Positions 23,694 to 34,300 of a stretch of DNA of 64,000 bases are shown here, in pieces. The stretch is from Certhia americana (lineage: Eukaryota; Chordata; Aves; Passeriformes; Certhiidae). The notes under the pieces are model-generated. The model was given only the letters and a program-made list of their open reading frames with translations, was not told where the DNA came from and ran no database searches. Both the position numbers and the translations under genes were made by a program. Location: contig CM031870.1 of NCBI GenBank assembly GCA_018697195.1, positions 15,364,179 to 15,428,178 of the forward strand, read 5' to 3'. Position 1 is the stretch's first letter; each line of letters starts with the position of its first letter.

Positions 23694-26434
23694 GCCCGGG
23701 CCAGAGCACAGCTCCTCTGGGCAGGCAGAGCCAGCCTAGGGCACTGCCGGGACCCACAAATACACCTGCAGAGAAACTGCTCACCCCAACCCATGCACAG
23801 AGCAATTGCTGGGGACAACCTGACCCTGTTTCAGCAAATTTCTTCAGCCAGTCAAAAATATCTCTGAGTGTATTATTGAAGCCCAACAGACAGACAGTCA
23901 GAGGATGTGCAGGAGTGGGAGGTGGGGGTAACACTGCACCCCATGAGCTGCAGAGGATTTCAGGCGCTCCCAGAGAGCTGCCTCGGAGCTGCCACTGGCA
24001 CCAGCACGATCTGAGCCTCACCTCTGGCTCTTGGGAGTCCCAAGGCAGGGGAGCCCCAGAGCAGAGGCCGGCAGGTACAGCATGGCAGCATGCCAGAGGT
24101 GCAGGAGCCAAGGCAGGAGGAGCACAAGCACAGCAGCTGTGTAGGAATACCTGGGAAGTGCCAGAGGGATTGGATTTAATTTGCTAATTGGTAGTGAAGA
24201 CTCTGGGAGAAGAGGCTCCTGCCCTGGCACATCTCGTGGCAGTGGCTCTCCAGCACCCCGTGCTCGGGGGCTCTGCAGGAAGGTGCTGCTCTGCCAGGCA
24301 GCCAAGGGGCTTCTGTCCCTTCCTACCTGCCAGGGCCACGGGCCAAGGGAGAGCTGGCAGCACAGAGAAACAGCAGCATGTGGGGGCAGAGCTGTGGCAC
24401 TGACCCAGCTCAGTGACACAGGACACACTGGGAACAGCCCAGCACACCGTTCTGAAGCGGCTCCCACCCAGGCAGCAGAAAGTTTCTGCCCTCACTAACC
24501 CAGATTTTCCCCCCAAAACTGAGTCTAATGACCAGAAATCATCCTTCCCTTGCTTGCTGCCCTGTGGTTGCCAATTCTCAGCATCTGCCAGCAGCTCCAT
24601 CCTCAAAACTCTGTGTTGTGGCACCCTGGGCCTGGATTTGTCCTGCCACATCCTGTCCCCAACATGCTCCTCTCCCCATGTCCTCAGGGCAGCTCCCAGT
24701 GCTGGAAAACACACCCGTTTAAAAAATATTTTTATATAACTTTTTCTAGGTTTGTTCACCCCAGGGGAAGGGAACTGAGGCTCCTTTCCAGGCCGTTGTT
24801 TCTCTGATGTCTTGAACGCACCAACAGACCCGGAGCAGCCCACAGATACCCAGAAAGATAAAAGGGCACCAGAAGAACATCAAGAGAACATCAGAGGCCC
24901 TCTATGAACATTTACTACAGACTCTGCCCCTGGCAGAGTTGGAGACATCCCCTCCAGAAAGGACTTAGGAAAAAATGGAAGAATGAGGATCTAATTAATA
25001 TTGGAGGTGAGGAGATTCGGATCCAATGGGAAACAGAGTACTGGGGGTAACTCAACTCTGGAGCAATGAGCTTTGATACAGTGCAACTCCATGGGTTTTG
25101 ACTGTGGAAAGTTTGGGGGAAATCTTGTAAAAGCATGTGTCATGAAACTATTCTCTCTGCATGCCCAGGCTTTGTGCAGATGAGGTGATTCCTGTGGTAC
25201 ATCCTGGCCAGATAATAAAGTAATGCCTTGACTCTCTAACATAACAACGTTATTTTGAGGGGGTTTTGTTCTCCTGCAGTTTTGGTGACACCAGGGCAGC
25301 AGGAGAATATCTACAGGCAGAGAGTACAGCCATCCCAGGCTGGCTCCAGGCCCTCTTTGTGGGGTGGTGTCTGCCATGGCTGTGGGGAGATAACAAACAC
25401 TGCCTGCACCCACAGCCTCGGCAGGAGGAACCCCTGGCTGGGAGGCTCCAGTGCTGGTCTGGGTTTGTGCTCCTCTGAGTCTCTGCAGGGCTCTGGAGCA
25501 CAGCCCTCAGCCCCAGCTCACCGAGCATCCTGCCTCCAGCACTGCCTCCCCAGGACATGTCAGCTGTTCCAGGCCCCCTTTGCTGCCCAGGGGTGAGGTG
25601 TGGTGGAATGTTGGTGTGCTGGCTCTCAGAGCTCCCAAAGGCAGGGCAGGGTCAGGCTCCATGCTGGGAAAACCACACTGGCTCCTCCTAGAAATACAGA
25701 CCCTGTGTCTGGGGAATGAAAATCCATGACAGCACTGCAGGTGCAGCCAGTGGGCAGCTGAAAGGTGCCAGGGGGAAAGGGGGCACCCCATGCAGAGCCC
25801 ACCCAATGCCCAAGAAATTCCTGCCTTTTCCATGGGTGGAGGTGGAATCAGACAGTGATGCCACAATGGAGAGAATCTCCCAACCCAGCAGCAGGAGCCA
25901 CACGACTTCCACCAGTAACTATGGTAACCCAGAGCAAATAAATGCTATTTTCAAACCCTGGGCAGAACCTCCTCGTGGGAAGCCCTGGCTGATCCTCACT
26001 GCCAGCTGAGTGCTGGGAGCCAGCATGGATACCCTGTGGAAGGAAGGATGAAGACCAGCCCCACACAGTGTGTGTTCCTGGAGAGGCCCCTGACAGGGCA
26101 TTTGAGGAAAAGGATGGCAGAAAAAAACAGCTTTTCTCCACACCATTCCCAGGAGCTGAAGAAACTGTAGGAACACAGGTGTTTTCCCAGCTGCACTCAC
26201 ACAGGGGCATGGTGTGGAAAAGGGGAAGATCAGAGGGTTTATATAGGATATATATCTGGACCCAAGAGGCTGGGATTGTCCCTGCGGCAGTGAAAGGGAC
26301 ATTGGAGCTGCTGGGAGCACTGCTAGCAGTGACAGCCACCAGCACAGGGCGATGACAACGATGAGTGGCAGCAAAGGACACATCCCAGAGTGGACAGCAG
26401 CAGTGGGGGTGGCCATCGTGGTGGCAGTGATGGT
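23694..26434. other. GC-rich spacer without a supported gene
   Basis: This region has long open frames on the - strand (24184-24843, 25848-26780) but low-complexity or Ser/Pro/His-rich translations and no splice-consistent conserved domain. I see nothing functional. Confidence 0.55.
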
Positions 26435-26530
26435 GATTGTGGTGAAGCTGTGATGGTGGCAGTGGTGGCTTTGCTGGTGGCAGTGGTGGCAGTGGTGGTG
26501 GCAGTGCTGATGGTGACAGTGGCAGTGTGC
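26435..26530. repeat. GGTGGCAGT-type short tandem repeat
   Basis: Imperfect triplet-like repeats of GTGGCAGTGGTGGC occur here. They generate the His-rich translation seen in - strand ORFs over the interval. Confidence 0.8.
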
Positions 26531-27354
26531 TCCACACATGGGATGCATGGCCCCTGCACCCACCCCTGCCAGGGCTCAGGACAGAGTCCCCCTCTGTGGC
26601 TCTGACCCCCAGCCAACCCCTGCCACAGGCCATGTGCTGGATGTCCCCGTGAACACCTGGGGACAGTCTCCCTCTCAGAACCAGCGTGCCCTGATGCCAG
26701 TCCCCAGCATGTGCCAGCCACCTCTGCCCACTGCAGTGCCAGGGCCCTGTGTGCTCAAGCAGCAGAAAGGAATTTGGCAAAGTTAAATCCTGTCCTCAGC
26801 TTCCCTGTGAGCTCTGACAAGGCTGAGGTGTCAGGAAAAGTGGCAACATGGGGGAAGAGGCAGGTGGCCCTTGAGTAATTGAAAGATCTGGTGTTTTGAG
26901 ACACAGAAAGCTCAGCCAGATTGGTGGCAGCAGGAATTTTTAAGGAACCCCCAAATCCTGGATAAGAGAACAGCATCAGCCCCCCTGGCAGGACAGGCCA
27001 TAGTAGCAACCCCCGGGATGTTTGGGGATGGTGTTGGCCCAGGGGAGTGCCTGCAGGAGAGAGCAGGTGGCAGAGCCCATGGAGGGCTGATCCCATGGCT
27101 CAGAGCCCGGGGAAGGATGGGCCAGAGGCTCATCACAGCCTGTCACAGCCAAGGGAGCAGCATCGATGGATGGGATGGCAGTGGAACTCCAGCAGATGAT
27201 TCTGGAACCTGGGAGAGGAGCACAGGGCTGGAAGCACTGAGGGGACCCCAGGACAGCAAGGCCCCGTGGGCACAGCTGATGCCTCGTGGGAAACCCACGA
27301 CAGGACAGGTCAGCACAGCTCAGGGCAGGTGGCACGGGGCACACAGCACCTGCT
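26531..27354. other. Spacer upstream of ATP6V0C
   Basis: This is GC-rich single-copy-looking sequence between two tandem repeats, with no gene recognised. Confidence 0.5.
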
Positions 27355-27650
27355 GTGAGGACATGGCACTGGGGTCACAGCACAGGGGACACGGGACATG
27401 GCACAGGGAACATGGCACATGGGACACGGGACATGGCACCGGGGTCACAGCACAGGGGACACGGGATGCATCGTGGCACCTGAACACGTTACACGGACAC
27501 CGGGATGGGCGGCAGAAGCCGCGTCCTGGGGTCAGGTAACGGGGACAGGGCCCGGGCGGTGCTGCGGGGACACGGCAGAGGGACAGGACACACGGACAGG
27601 ACATGGGGACACGACACAGAGTCAGGACAGAGGGACAGGACACGACACGA
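27355..27650. repeat. Degenerate GGGACAC/GGACAGGACA minisatellite
   Basis: The first block (about 27360-27480) repeats GGGACACGGGACATGGCAC-like units. A second block (about 27540-27650) repeats GGACAGGACACAC-like units. It abuts the ATP6V0C CpG island. Confidence 0.8.
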
Positions 27651-28010
27651 GCATCCCCGGCCCGGGGCACTGCCGCCGCCGCGTGGGCGGGGCCATGTCG
27701 GGACACGCCCCTTATGCTAATGAGAGCTGAATCACGCTCAACGGACCACGGCCGCCGGACAGGACGGGCTCACCCGGGCGGCGCGGAGGGGGGAGCGAGA
27801 GCAGGAGATCGAAGCCGGGCTGCCGGCGCGGCCAAGCGCTTCCGCCGTGACCCGGGGCGCCAAGAACATCCCGGATGCGGCCGGGTCTCGCCGGTGGCCG
27901 CGCCGCAGGGCCGGGCCCGGGGGTAACGCATGAGGGGCGTACGGGCCGTTCCCCCCCGCCGTGCGCGTGGTGCGCGCCGAGGGCGGGGCGGGCGGGGGCG
28001 GTGGGCGCGA

Positions 28011-28019
28011 TCACGTGAC
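28011..28019 (+). promoter_or_regulatory. CLEAR/E-box TCACGTGAC
   Basis: This matches nine of ten bases of the TFEB/TFE3 CLEAR element GTCACGTGAC. It lies about 280 bp upstream of the ATP6V0C start codon. V-ATPase genes are established members of the CLEAR network. Confidence 0.7.
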
Positions 28020-28294
28020 GGGCGGGCCGCCGCCATTTTGTCCTGCGGAGGCCGTATTTAGGGCGCAGCGCGCGCGCCACCGCCACTCCCGCCGGGACGG
28101 AGCTGCCGCGCCCCGGGCCCCGCCGCCGCCGCTGCCCGCCCCCGCCGCCCCGCCCGCTACCGACGCCACTCCGCCATTTTGTGGCCGAGCATTGCCCGCC
28201 GAGGACCGGCGCCGCGGCGGAGCTTTCCGCCTGTCCCCCGCCCTCTCGCGCTCCCGCTCTAGCGGCGCCTCGGCCCGGCCCGGCCCGCGCAGCC

Positions 28295-28370
28295 ATGTCC
28301 TCCGGCGCCAGCCCCGAGTACGCCTCCTTTTTCGCCGTGATGGGCGCTTCGGCCGCCATGGTCTTTAGCG
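28295..28370 (+). CDS. ATP6V0C: ATP6V0C coding exon 1
   Basis: This 76-nt exon encodes residues 1-25 ([20 protein letters not shown]...) plus one base. The donor is GTGAGC. The ATG at 28295 has context GCAGCCATGT. Confidence 0.97.
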
Positions 28371-31300
28371 GTGAGCATCGACCGGCAACCGGCGGGGGTG
28401 GGGAGGAGGGGGAGCGCGGCGGGGGCGGAGAAGCGGCTCCTCTTTACCCGTCCTGCCCCGGCGGAGCGCCATCGGCGGCGGGGGCTGGAATTCTTCGGGC
28501 CCGGGGGCACCACTCCCGCTCCCCCCCGCCCCCCGGCTCCATCCGGGGCTCTCGGGGCAGCGGAGGGTCCGTGCCGGTGACGTCACCGCCGCCGGAGCCC
28601 CCGAGGTCACGTGACTGCGGCGGTGCCGCCCGGGCCGTTCCGCCCCCCCCCACACCGCCCCGGTTCCGCCGGGATCCCCCCGGGGCTCCGCCACTCCTGG
28701 CCTCCGCCGCGGCGGCGCTTCTCCCGCTGTGCCTCGGCCGTGGCTGGTGTTTAAAGCCTTGCCCGGCTAGCGCAGGAGCAGTTTTTAACGCGATTAAACG
28801 TAAACGTGCGGTGGTTTGGTGGGCAGTCCGCCTTAGCGCCGTGAGTGGCCGGGCTCCTGAGCTCGCCGGTGTAACGGGGGTGCCGGGCACGGGGGAAGCC
28901 CCGCTCCATGGCCCTCCCTCTGCGGCTCCAGGCAGCCAGCGCACTCGGTGCGCTGTAAATTGGGTCATCCTGCGGCACCGCTCTCCCCCCCGAGGGAGCA
29001 CAGATGTGGGGACCGTAAATGCTGGTTTACACCAGGAACACTGTCCTTTAATGCCTTGTCTCTCAGAGCCTCCTTAAGCCTCCTGCAGAAGGGGTCTGCT
29101 GGTCCCTGATGGGTGCAGACCTGCTGTTCCCTTGGGGATGTAACATGGGAAGGGCTTCAGCTGGTTTTTTTCCCAAATGCAGGTGTCTCAGTAAGTGGGA
29201 ATAAAACAATTAGGAACCAGTCTGGCTTTACCTTCTGAAGGCTTAGCCCATGTCTCCACAGATGTGAACATCCTGCCTGGTCTTCATCTCCCACCTCACT
29301 TGGCTCCATTGTGGTATTGGCTCGGTTGTAGCTCAAGCTGTGTAAGCGCTGTTGAGGTGCTTGGGATCTCATTGTGTTAATATGGCCTCCTCTGGGATGG
29401 TGGCTGGGTCTGCAACATGGATTTGGGGTAGCTGCTCTTGATTGATGAGTGTGGGAGATGCAATCATGCAAAGAGCCAGGTGGACAGTGGATTAAAACTA
29501 GTGTTTGAGAGGAAGCTGTCTAGCCATGCTGATGTGGGCACTATGGACTGGTTCCACACCAGCCATGTTTGTGACTATAATTTTTGATAAAACAACAGCT
29601 TGGTTAGCTGTGTTTAGTCTTGTTTAGTTTGTGGCTGGTGGTGGGATGCAGGTGTCAATGCTGAGGGCATTCAGTGGCCTCCCACCTTGGATTTCCCACA
29701 CTTGACAGGTAAGAATTTTCTTGAAGACTCAATGGTTGAAATGCTGTAGGAGCCAGAATTGGGATTGCTGACCTACCTGCCCCTTGGCTGCTGAAGATAA
29801 TGGAGGAAGAAACTAAGACCTAGTTACTTATAGGGAAAAAGTCAGCAGTTCACTACATTTTGAAAAATGGTCCTAAATAGTGAAGCTTTCTTTCCAGGGA
29901 AGAAAGAAGTTGCTGGTTTCCTTTTGCAGAATGGATTTTGGAAGCAAAAGAACATGGCTGTATGGCTTTAGACACCAGGTTTGTGTCGTGCTTCAGTGAA
30001 ACATCAGTGAGGGTTGCGGACTTGAGTCAGCGCTTTAACAGGAATTTTGGAGTGGTGCTGGCGTGTCTGAACCAGCAGGGAAGCCTTTCCTAGAAGCTGC
30101 AGCATGACAGATGACAGCGTGGTGCTGTGGGATTGCTAGGGGAGGGTTTGAGTAGGGGAGTGCAGTCAGTGCCCAAGCTGTTTTGGGGGAGGTTTGGTGT
30201 CCCTCGTGTTCCAGCCACTTTGTGAGAGGCCCTTGGTGCAGAATGTGTGTCAGGTAGTCCTGGATTCAGTGAGCTCCAAGGTCTTTCCCGACCTCAATGA
30301 TGTTAAAATACCAGCAGGTCTGAGCCGTGCAGGTGCTCTTGCCAGGGCCACTGATGGGTTCAGGTGCTGGACAACAGGTTATAGATATTGCTGATGGGAA
30401 ATTGTTTCTTAGATGTGACTGTTCTGTGAAGAGGTTTGTATTTTTAAGGCAATATGGCAGAGGTGTCAACGTAGGATAAACTGAAATTTGCACTGTTGTA
30501 TAGCTTTTGTTACAGGCAAGTGGCTTCACAGCATGTTCTGATGTTAGTTGTTAAAAAAAACCCACCCTGATTTTGAAGTAAGGAGCTAAATCTGGACAAG
30601 AAGTGTAAAACTCTACAATTGTCCTGGATCAGTGTTAATTAGTGCAGTGATCATGTCTGACTCATGCTGTATCTAAAGATCACATTCTTGTGAAGCTTGT
30701 AGTTCCAACCCATGTTTCTAGTAAACATGTTCAGGTTCTGTACTGTCCAGGCTAGTTTGATGTGAAAACAAGTGACTTGGAGCAGTCCTGTGTGATCTGT
30801 GAGCATTACTTGCTGATGGTAAATAGATAGCAGAACTTGTTCTGGTCAGAGACAAAAGCAGGCTGCTGTGACCTTGGCCATCTTTGAGCCTGTCTGGTTA
30901 TTTGCAGATTACAACTTGTACTCATTGCTGCAGTTCCTTATTTCCCATGTGTGAAATGTGGTGGCTCAGGGTCAGGAGCTGTTGAGTGATTAAATTACTG
31001 TAATTTATGTGACTTTTCATGTGATTTGAGTGCACCAGAATGGGCGAGTGTGGTGTTGGGCAGAGCAGTCTGGTTCTGTGTCTGCTGGTGCTCTGTGCAG
31101 AGCTGTTGCAAGCGTGCCCACCCTGCCCTCCATGATGAGAGGAGTTGTCCTTAGGCCTGAACTCCAGCTGAGCATTCAGTGCCTTCAGTATCTGCTGCAC
31201 TGCCAAGCAGCTGCAAGATTCCTCATGAAGAGAACTTCAGCCAGCAGTCTTAAATTAGCCCTGTGTCTTCTCATTTTTGCTGCAGAGCCAATGAAATAGT

Positions 31301-34300
31301 GCTTTTCTTTTAAATGAGGGCTTTAGATGTTATAGCAGTTGGTTGACTTTAAGGGACCTCCCTGGTGAAATGGCTGGTTCAGAGCATGTAGCTTGATCTG
31401 TAGCACAGTCTGATTCTGGAAGGCATCATGAGCTTGCATCCTCAAAGGCAAATGGCACCTGTGCTTCCCAAAATACTGTCTGAGGGGTGGGGAGGTGGAA
31501 CAGGAGAGCTGCTTGCAGGTAGGAATGAAATGGTGGAGTGCAGCTCAAAGTAATTCTCTGCTCCACATGAGGGTGCTTGTGATGAGGGCAGGTGTGTGAG
31601 CTACCAGCCTGTCTGCAGTAGAGATTAGCTTAAGCCTTCGTCCTTAACAGCAGGTAAAGCAGAGGATGGCTAAGACTGAAGGGCTGTAACACAACTGAGG
31701 TAGGCAATATTCCTACAGCTTGAGAATGAGGGAAGGCATCTCCACAAGGGCATCATTTCCTCTCAGTAAATGCCAGTCTCGGGAACATCTGAAAATGAGA
31801 TGGATCATCAGTATGAACCATTGGCTTTGCAGAAGGTGGCTTAAGCAGTTATGCTGCAGTTTGTACTGTGGCTTCCAGCTGGATCCCTGTGTCACCCTGG
31901 AGTCACTCCAGAGCCTGCCGGTGCTTCCCCTGTGGGGGAACACTGTGAGCAGCGGTGGACAGGGATGACAGCTGCCTCCAGACTTCTTGGTCAGCTTCCT
32001 CTTTTCCTTCCTGGAACGGCCTCTTCCCTCCCTAGAGCCTGCCTGGTTGCACACAGAGGCTGCAAGGGGAACAGCCCAGCCTGGCCAGGCTGTTGCTCCT
32101 TGGAGCAATGGTTTGCAGCAGTGTGTGCTTCTCCAGTGAGGCACAAGTGGCTGCGCTCACTTCCTTCAGACTGTGAAGCCTGTGAGCATGAGGCTTTGGG
32201 CCAGGCTGCTCTGGCCACAGCAGCGTGTGCGTGCTGGCTGCAGGCAGGGCACCCCACAGCAGTGGGGCAGCAGAGCTGTGGGTGCTGGTGGGTGCTCTGA
32301 GCTCCCCTGACACCTGCTGCTTGCAAAGGGGTCCTGCTCAGTGGTGTAACGCAGTGCTCTGCCAGCCAGTACCTGCGATACGTGATTTGTGAAACTCCTC
32401 ACCTCTGAGGTGTTGGGAGGGAGCCCCTGATGATAAAGGTACCTAACAAGGGGCTGGATGGGCTTTGCTGCTTGCAGGACAAGCCTGTGCCATGGTATAA
32501 ATGCTTTACCATACTTAAAAAAAATCAAAGAGCCCTGTGTGCTGGGTCAGACAATCCAGAGTGCTAATTGAAGCAGCTCGTGGACAGTTGACTGGCAGAT
32601 CCTTTCTTTTCCTTGGTCTGCTGTTACTACCGCAATGTCTCAAGGAGCTGGTGGGGGTTTAACTTTTCAGATGTTCCAAAAGTCAAAGGCCTGCCAGTCT
32701 TGGAGAATTTTCGATAATGCTTTAGGCTGTCAGTGCCAGGCCTGGTGGAAATACCCACACCTTTTCATTACATTATGGAAGAACAAAAAGGTGTCCCTGA
32801 TCCTGAAACAGGTGACTCACTAAAGGGGTTCAGTCTGCAGCTTTACTGTTTACCCCTCAGGTTTTCACTGGGGAACAGGCTTCAGCCAGTGTGATGGGAA
32901 TTTGCATAGGCTCCAGTACAGTTCCCCTAATGCAGCTTGTCTGTTGTGGGCAGATGCAGCAGGGTTTTTCCAAGAGTATCCATTTCTGTAACTTGAGGTG
33001 GAGCTGTTAAATGTGGTGGGGTGGGAGGGGGCAGGGCCAGCCTGTGGGAAGCAGCCTGTTTCTTTGGAAGTGCCCAGGTTTCTGGCATGGCAAAGCAAGG
33101 ACTGTACTTGACCTGGATGTCACCTCTGTCATTCCTCCAGCCTTTTAAGAACAACCTGCTCAGGAATGAATAGATGTTGGTGAATTGGTTCCTGTCTGCT
33201 CCCAGAGAAGCCTGCCTACTGCAGAGGGCAGCCCATTTGATAATGATTAGTTTTAAAAGGCTCCAGATGTAAGTGCTCGTCCCAAATGGTCTTTCATGCT
33301 TGCTGTGATGGTAACCAGTGGTATCCTAATTGGAAATCTGACTTTTATTACTAGCTCACTTATAGTGCAGGGGAATTCTGCACATTAGTGCTCTGGAAAT
33401 CTCTCACATGCAGTGTGGAAATCTGTTTCATCATGGTGGGACAAGGGAGGAATCCCTGGCTCTGAATGGACCAAATGCTGCTGGAGTGTATGGGGCTGGT
33501 TCTGAGCCTGTTCCTGGGCTGAGCCTGTCTGAGTGTATCAACTGGTGAAACTGGAGCTGTGCTGCTGGCTCTCCTGACTTGGAAGGCTCCTCACAGCCTC
33601 TTTCTGTATCTGCCTCTGACTTAACTGCAAGGTTACTCTTGCTGATGTGTGACCTGACTGAGCACAGTCACTTGTGGAGCTGGGGAAGGTTGGTTCAGGT
33701 GCTGGGACTGCCCTTGATCTGAAGAGCAGGATGCAGAGCTCTGTGGGAAGCTGTGGCAGTGGCAAGGCTGCGACCAGTCTTCAGTCTTTGACACTACAGC
33801 CTGTCTGAAAAGTGACTCTAATTTGTACGTGATCCTGGAGCTGCACAGCCTTATTCCCTCTGTTGTCTCTGTCAGAGGGACAGATATGGTGAGGTGAGGC
33901 ATATCCTCAGCCCTGAGGGGAGGGCATTTTGCCCCCAGGAGCAGTAAATAAATCAACTCTGGGTTGTGAGTTCAAGGAGTAAATTGAGTATCTCACAAGG
34001 GAGTTAACCTTTGAAACAGGCTTACTTGGGAGTAGGTGGTCTTGAGTGATGTGCATTGCAGCTTCTCTGTATTGTAGCACCATTGAACTTGGAAATGGCA
34101 CAATTCCTGGTTAGAGACCAGCATGGGTTCCTTCTCTGATGAACTAGATAAGTGAAGTGCTTCTTCACCTGCCAGGTAAATGTTTTAACAGGTCTGCCTC
34201 TTTAGAGGTAGTGTTTGAAGCTTGCTTGTTGTGGATGTTAGAGGTGAGGGAGCCGGATGGGTTGACACAAAACCTCAGAGACCTGGTGTGTAGCAGGGCT

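Larger units (their letters stand above)
27651..28760 (+). promoter_or_regulatory. ATP6V0C: CpG-island promoter of ATP6V0C
   Basis: CpG density is very high from about 27.65 to 28.76 kb, around the first exon. It includes CACGTG at 28012-28017, YY1-type GCCGCCATTTTG ending at 28040, a TATTTA element at 28055-28060, and a second CGCCATTTTG near 28172-28181 just before the coding start. Paired YY1 sites close to the transcription start are common in housekeeping promoters. The transcription start is probably between 28060 and 28170 (inference). Confidence 0.85.

Noticed and set aside
24184..24843. 219-codon - strand ORF
   Set aside because: No recognisable motif, and overlapping ORFs in other frames show similar openness.
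25848..26780. 310-codon - strand ORF with a His-rich region
   Set aside because: The His/Pro/Leu-rich part is the translation of the GGTGGCAGT tandem repeat read backwards, and the rest matches nothing I know. There are no splice-consistent neighbours.
27714..27721. Octamer-like ATGCTAAT upstream of ATP6V0C
   Set aside because: One mismatch to the POU octamer in isolation is too common to call.
27712..28359. Long - strand ORF over the ATP6V0C promoter and exon 1
   Set aside because: An Ala/Arg/Gly/Pro shadow of a CpG island; the + strand gene explains the region.
28181..29077. 298-codon + strand ORF overlapping ATP6V0C exon 1
   Set aside because: It contains the exon 1 frame by reading through the donor; after 28370 the sequence is intron with Pro/Arg-rich chance translation.
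30240..30310. Possible CR1 3' end in ATP6V0C intron 1
   Set aside because: Only a short vague similarity (GAGCTCCAAGGTCTTTCC, then ACCTCAATGATG) without terminal octamers.
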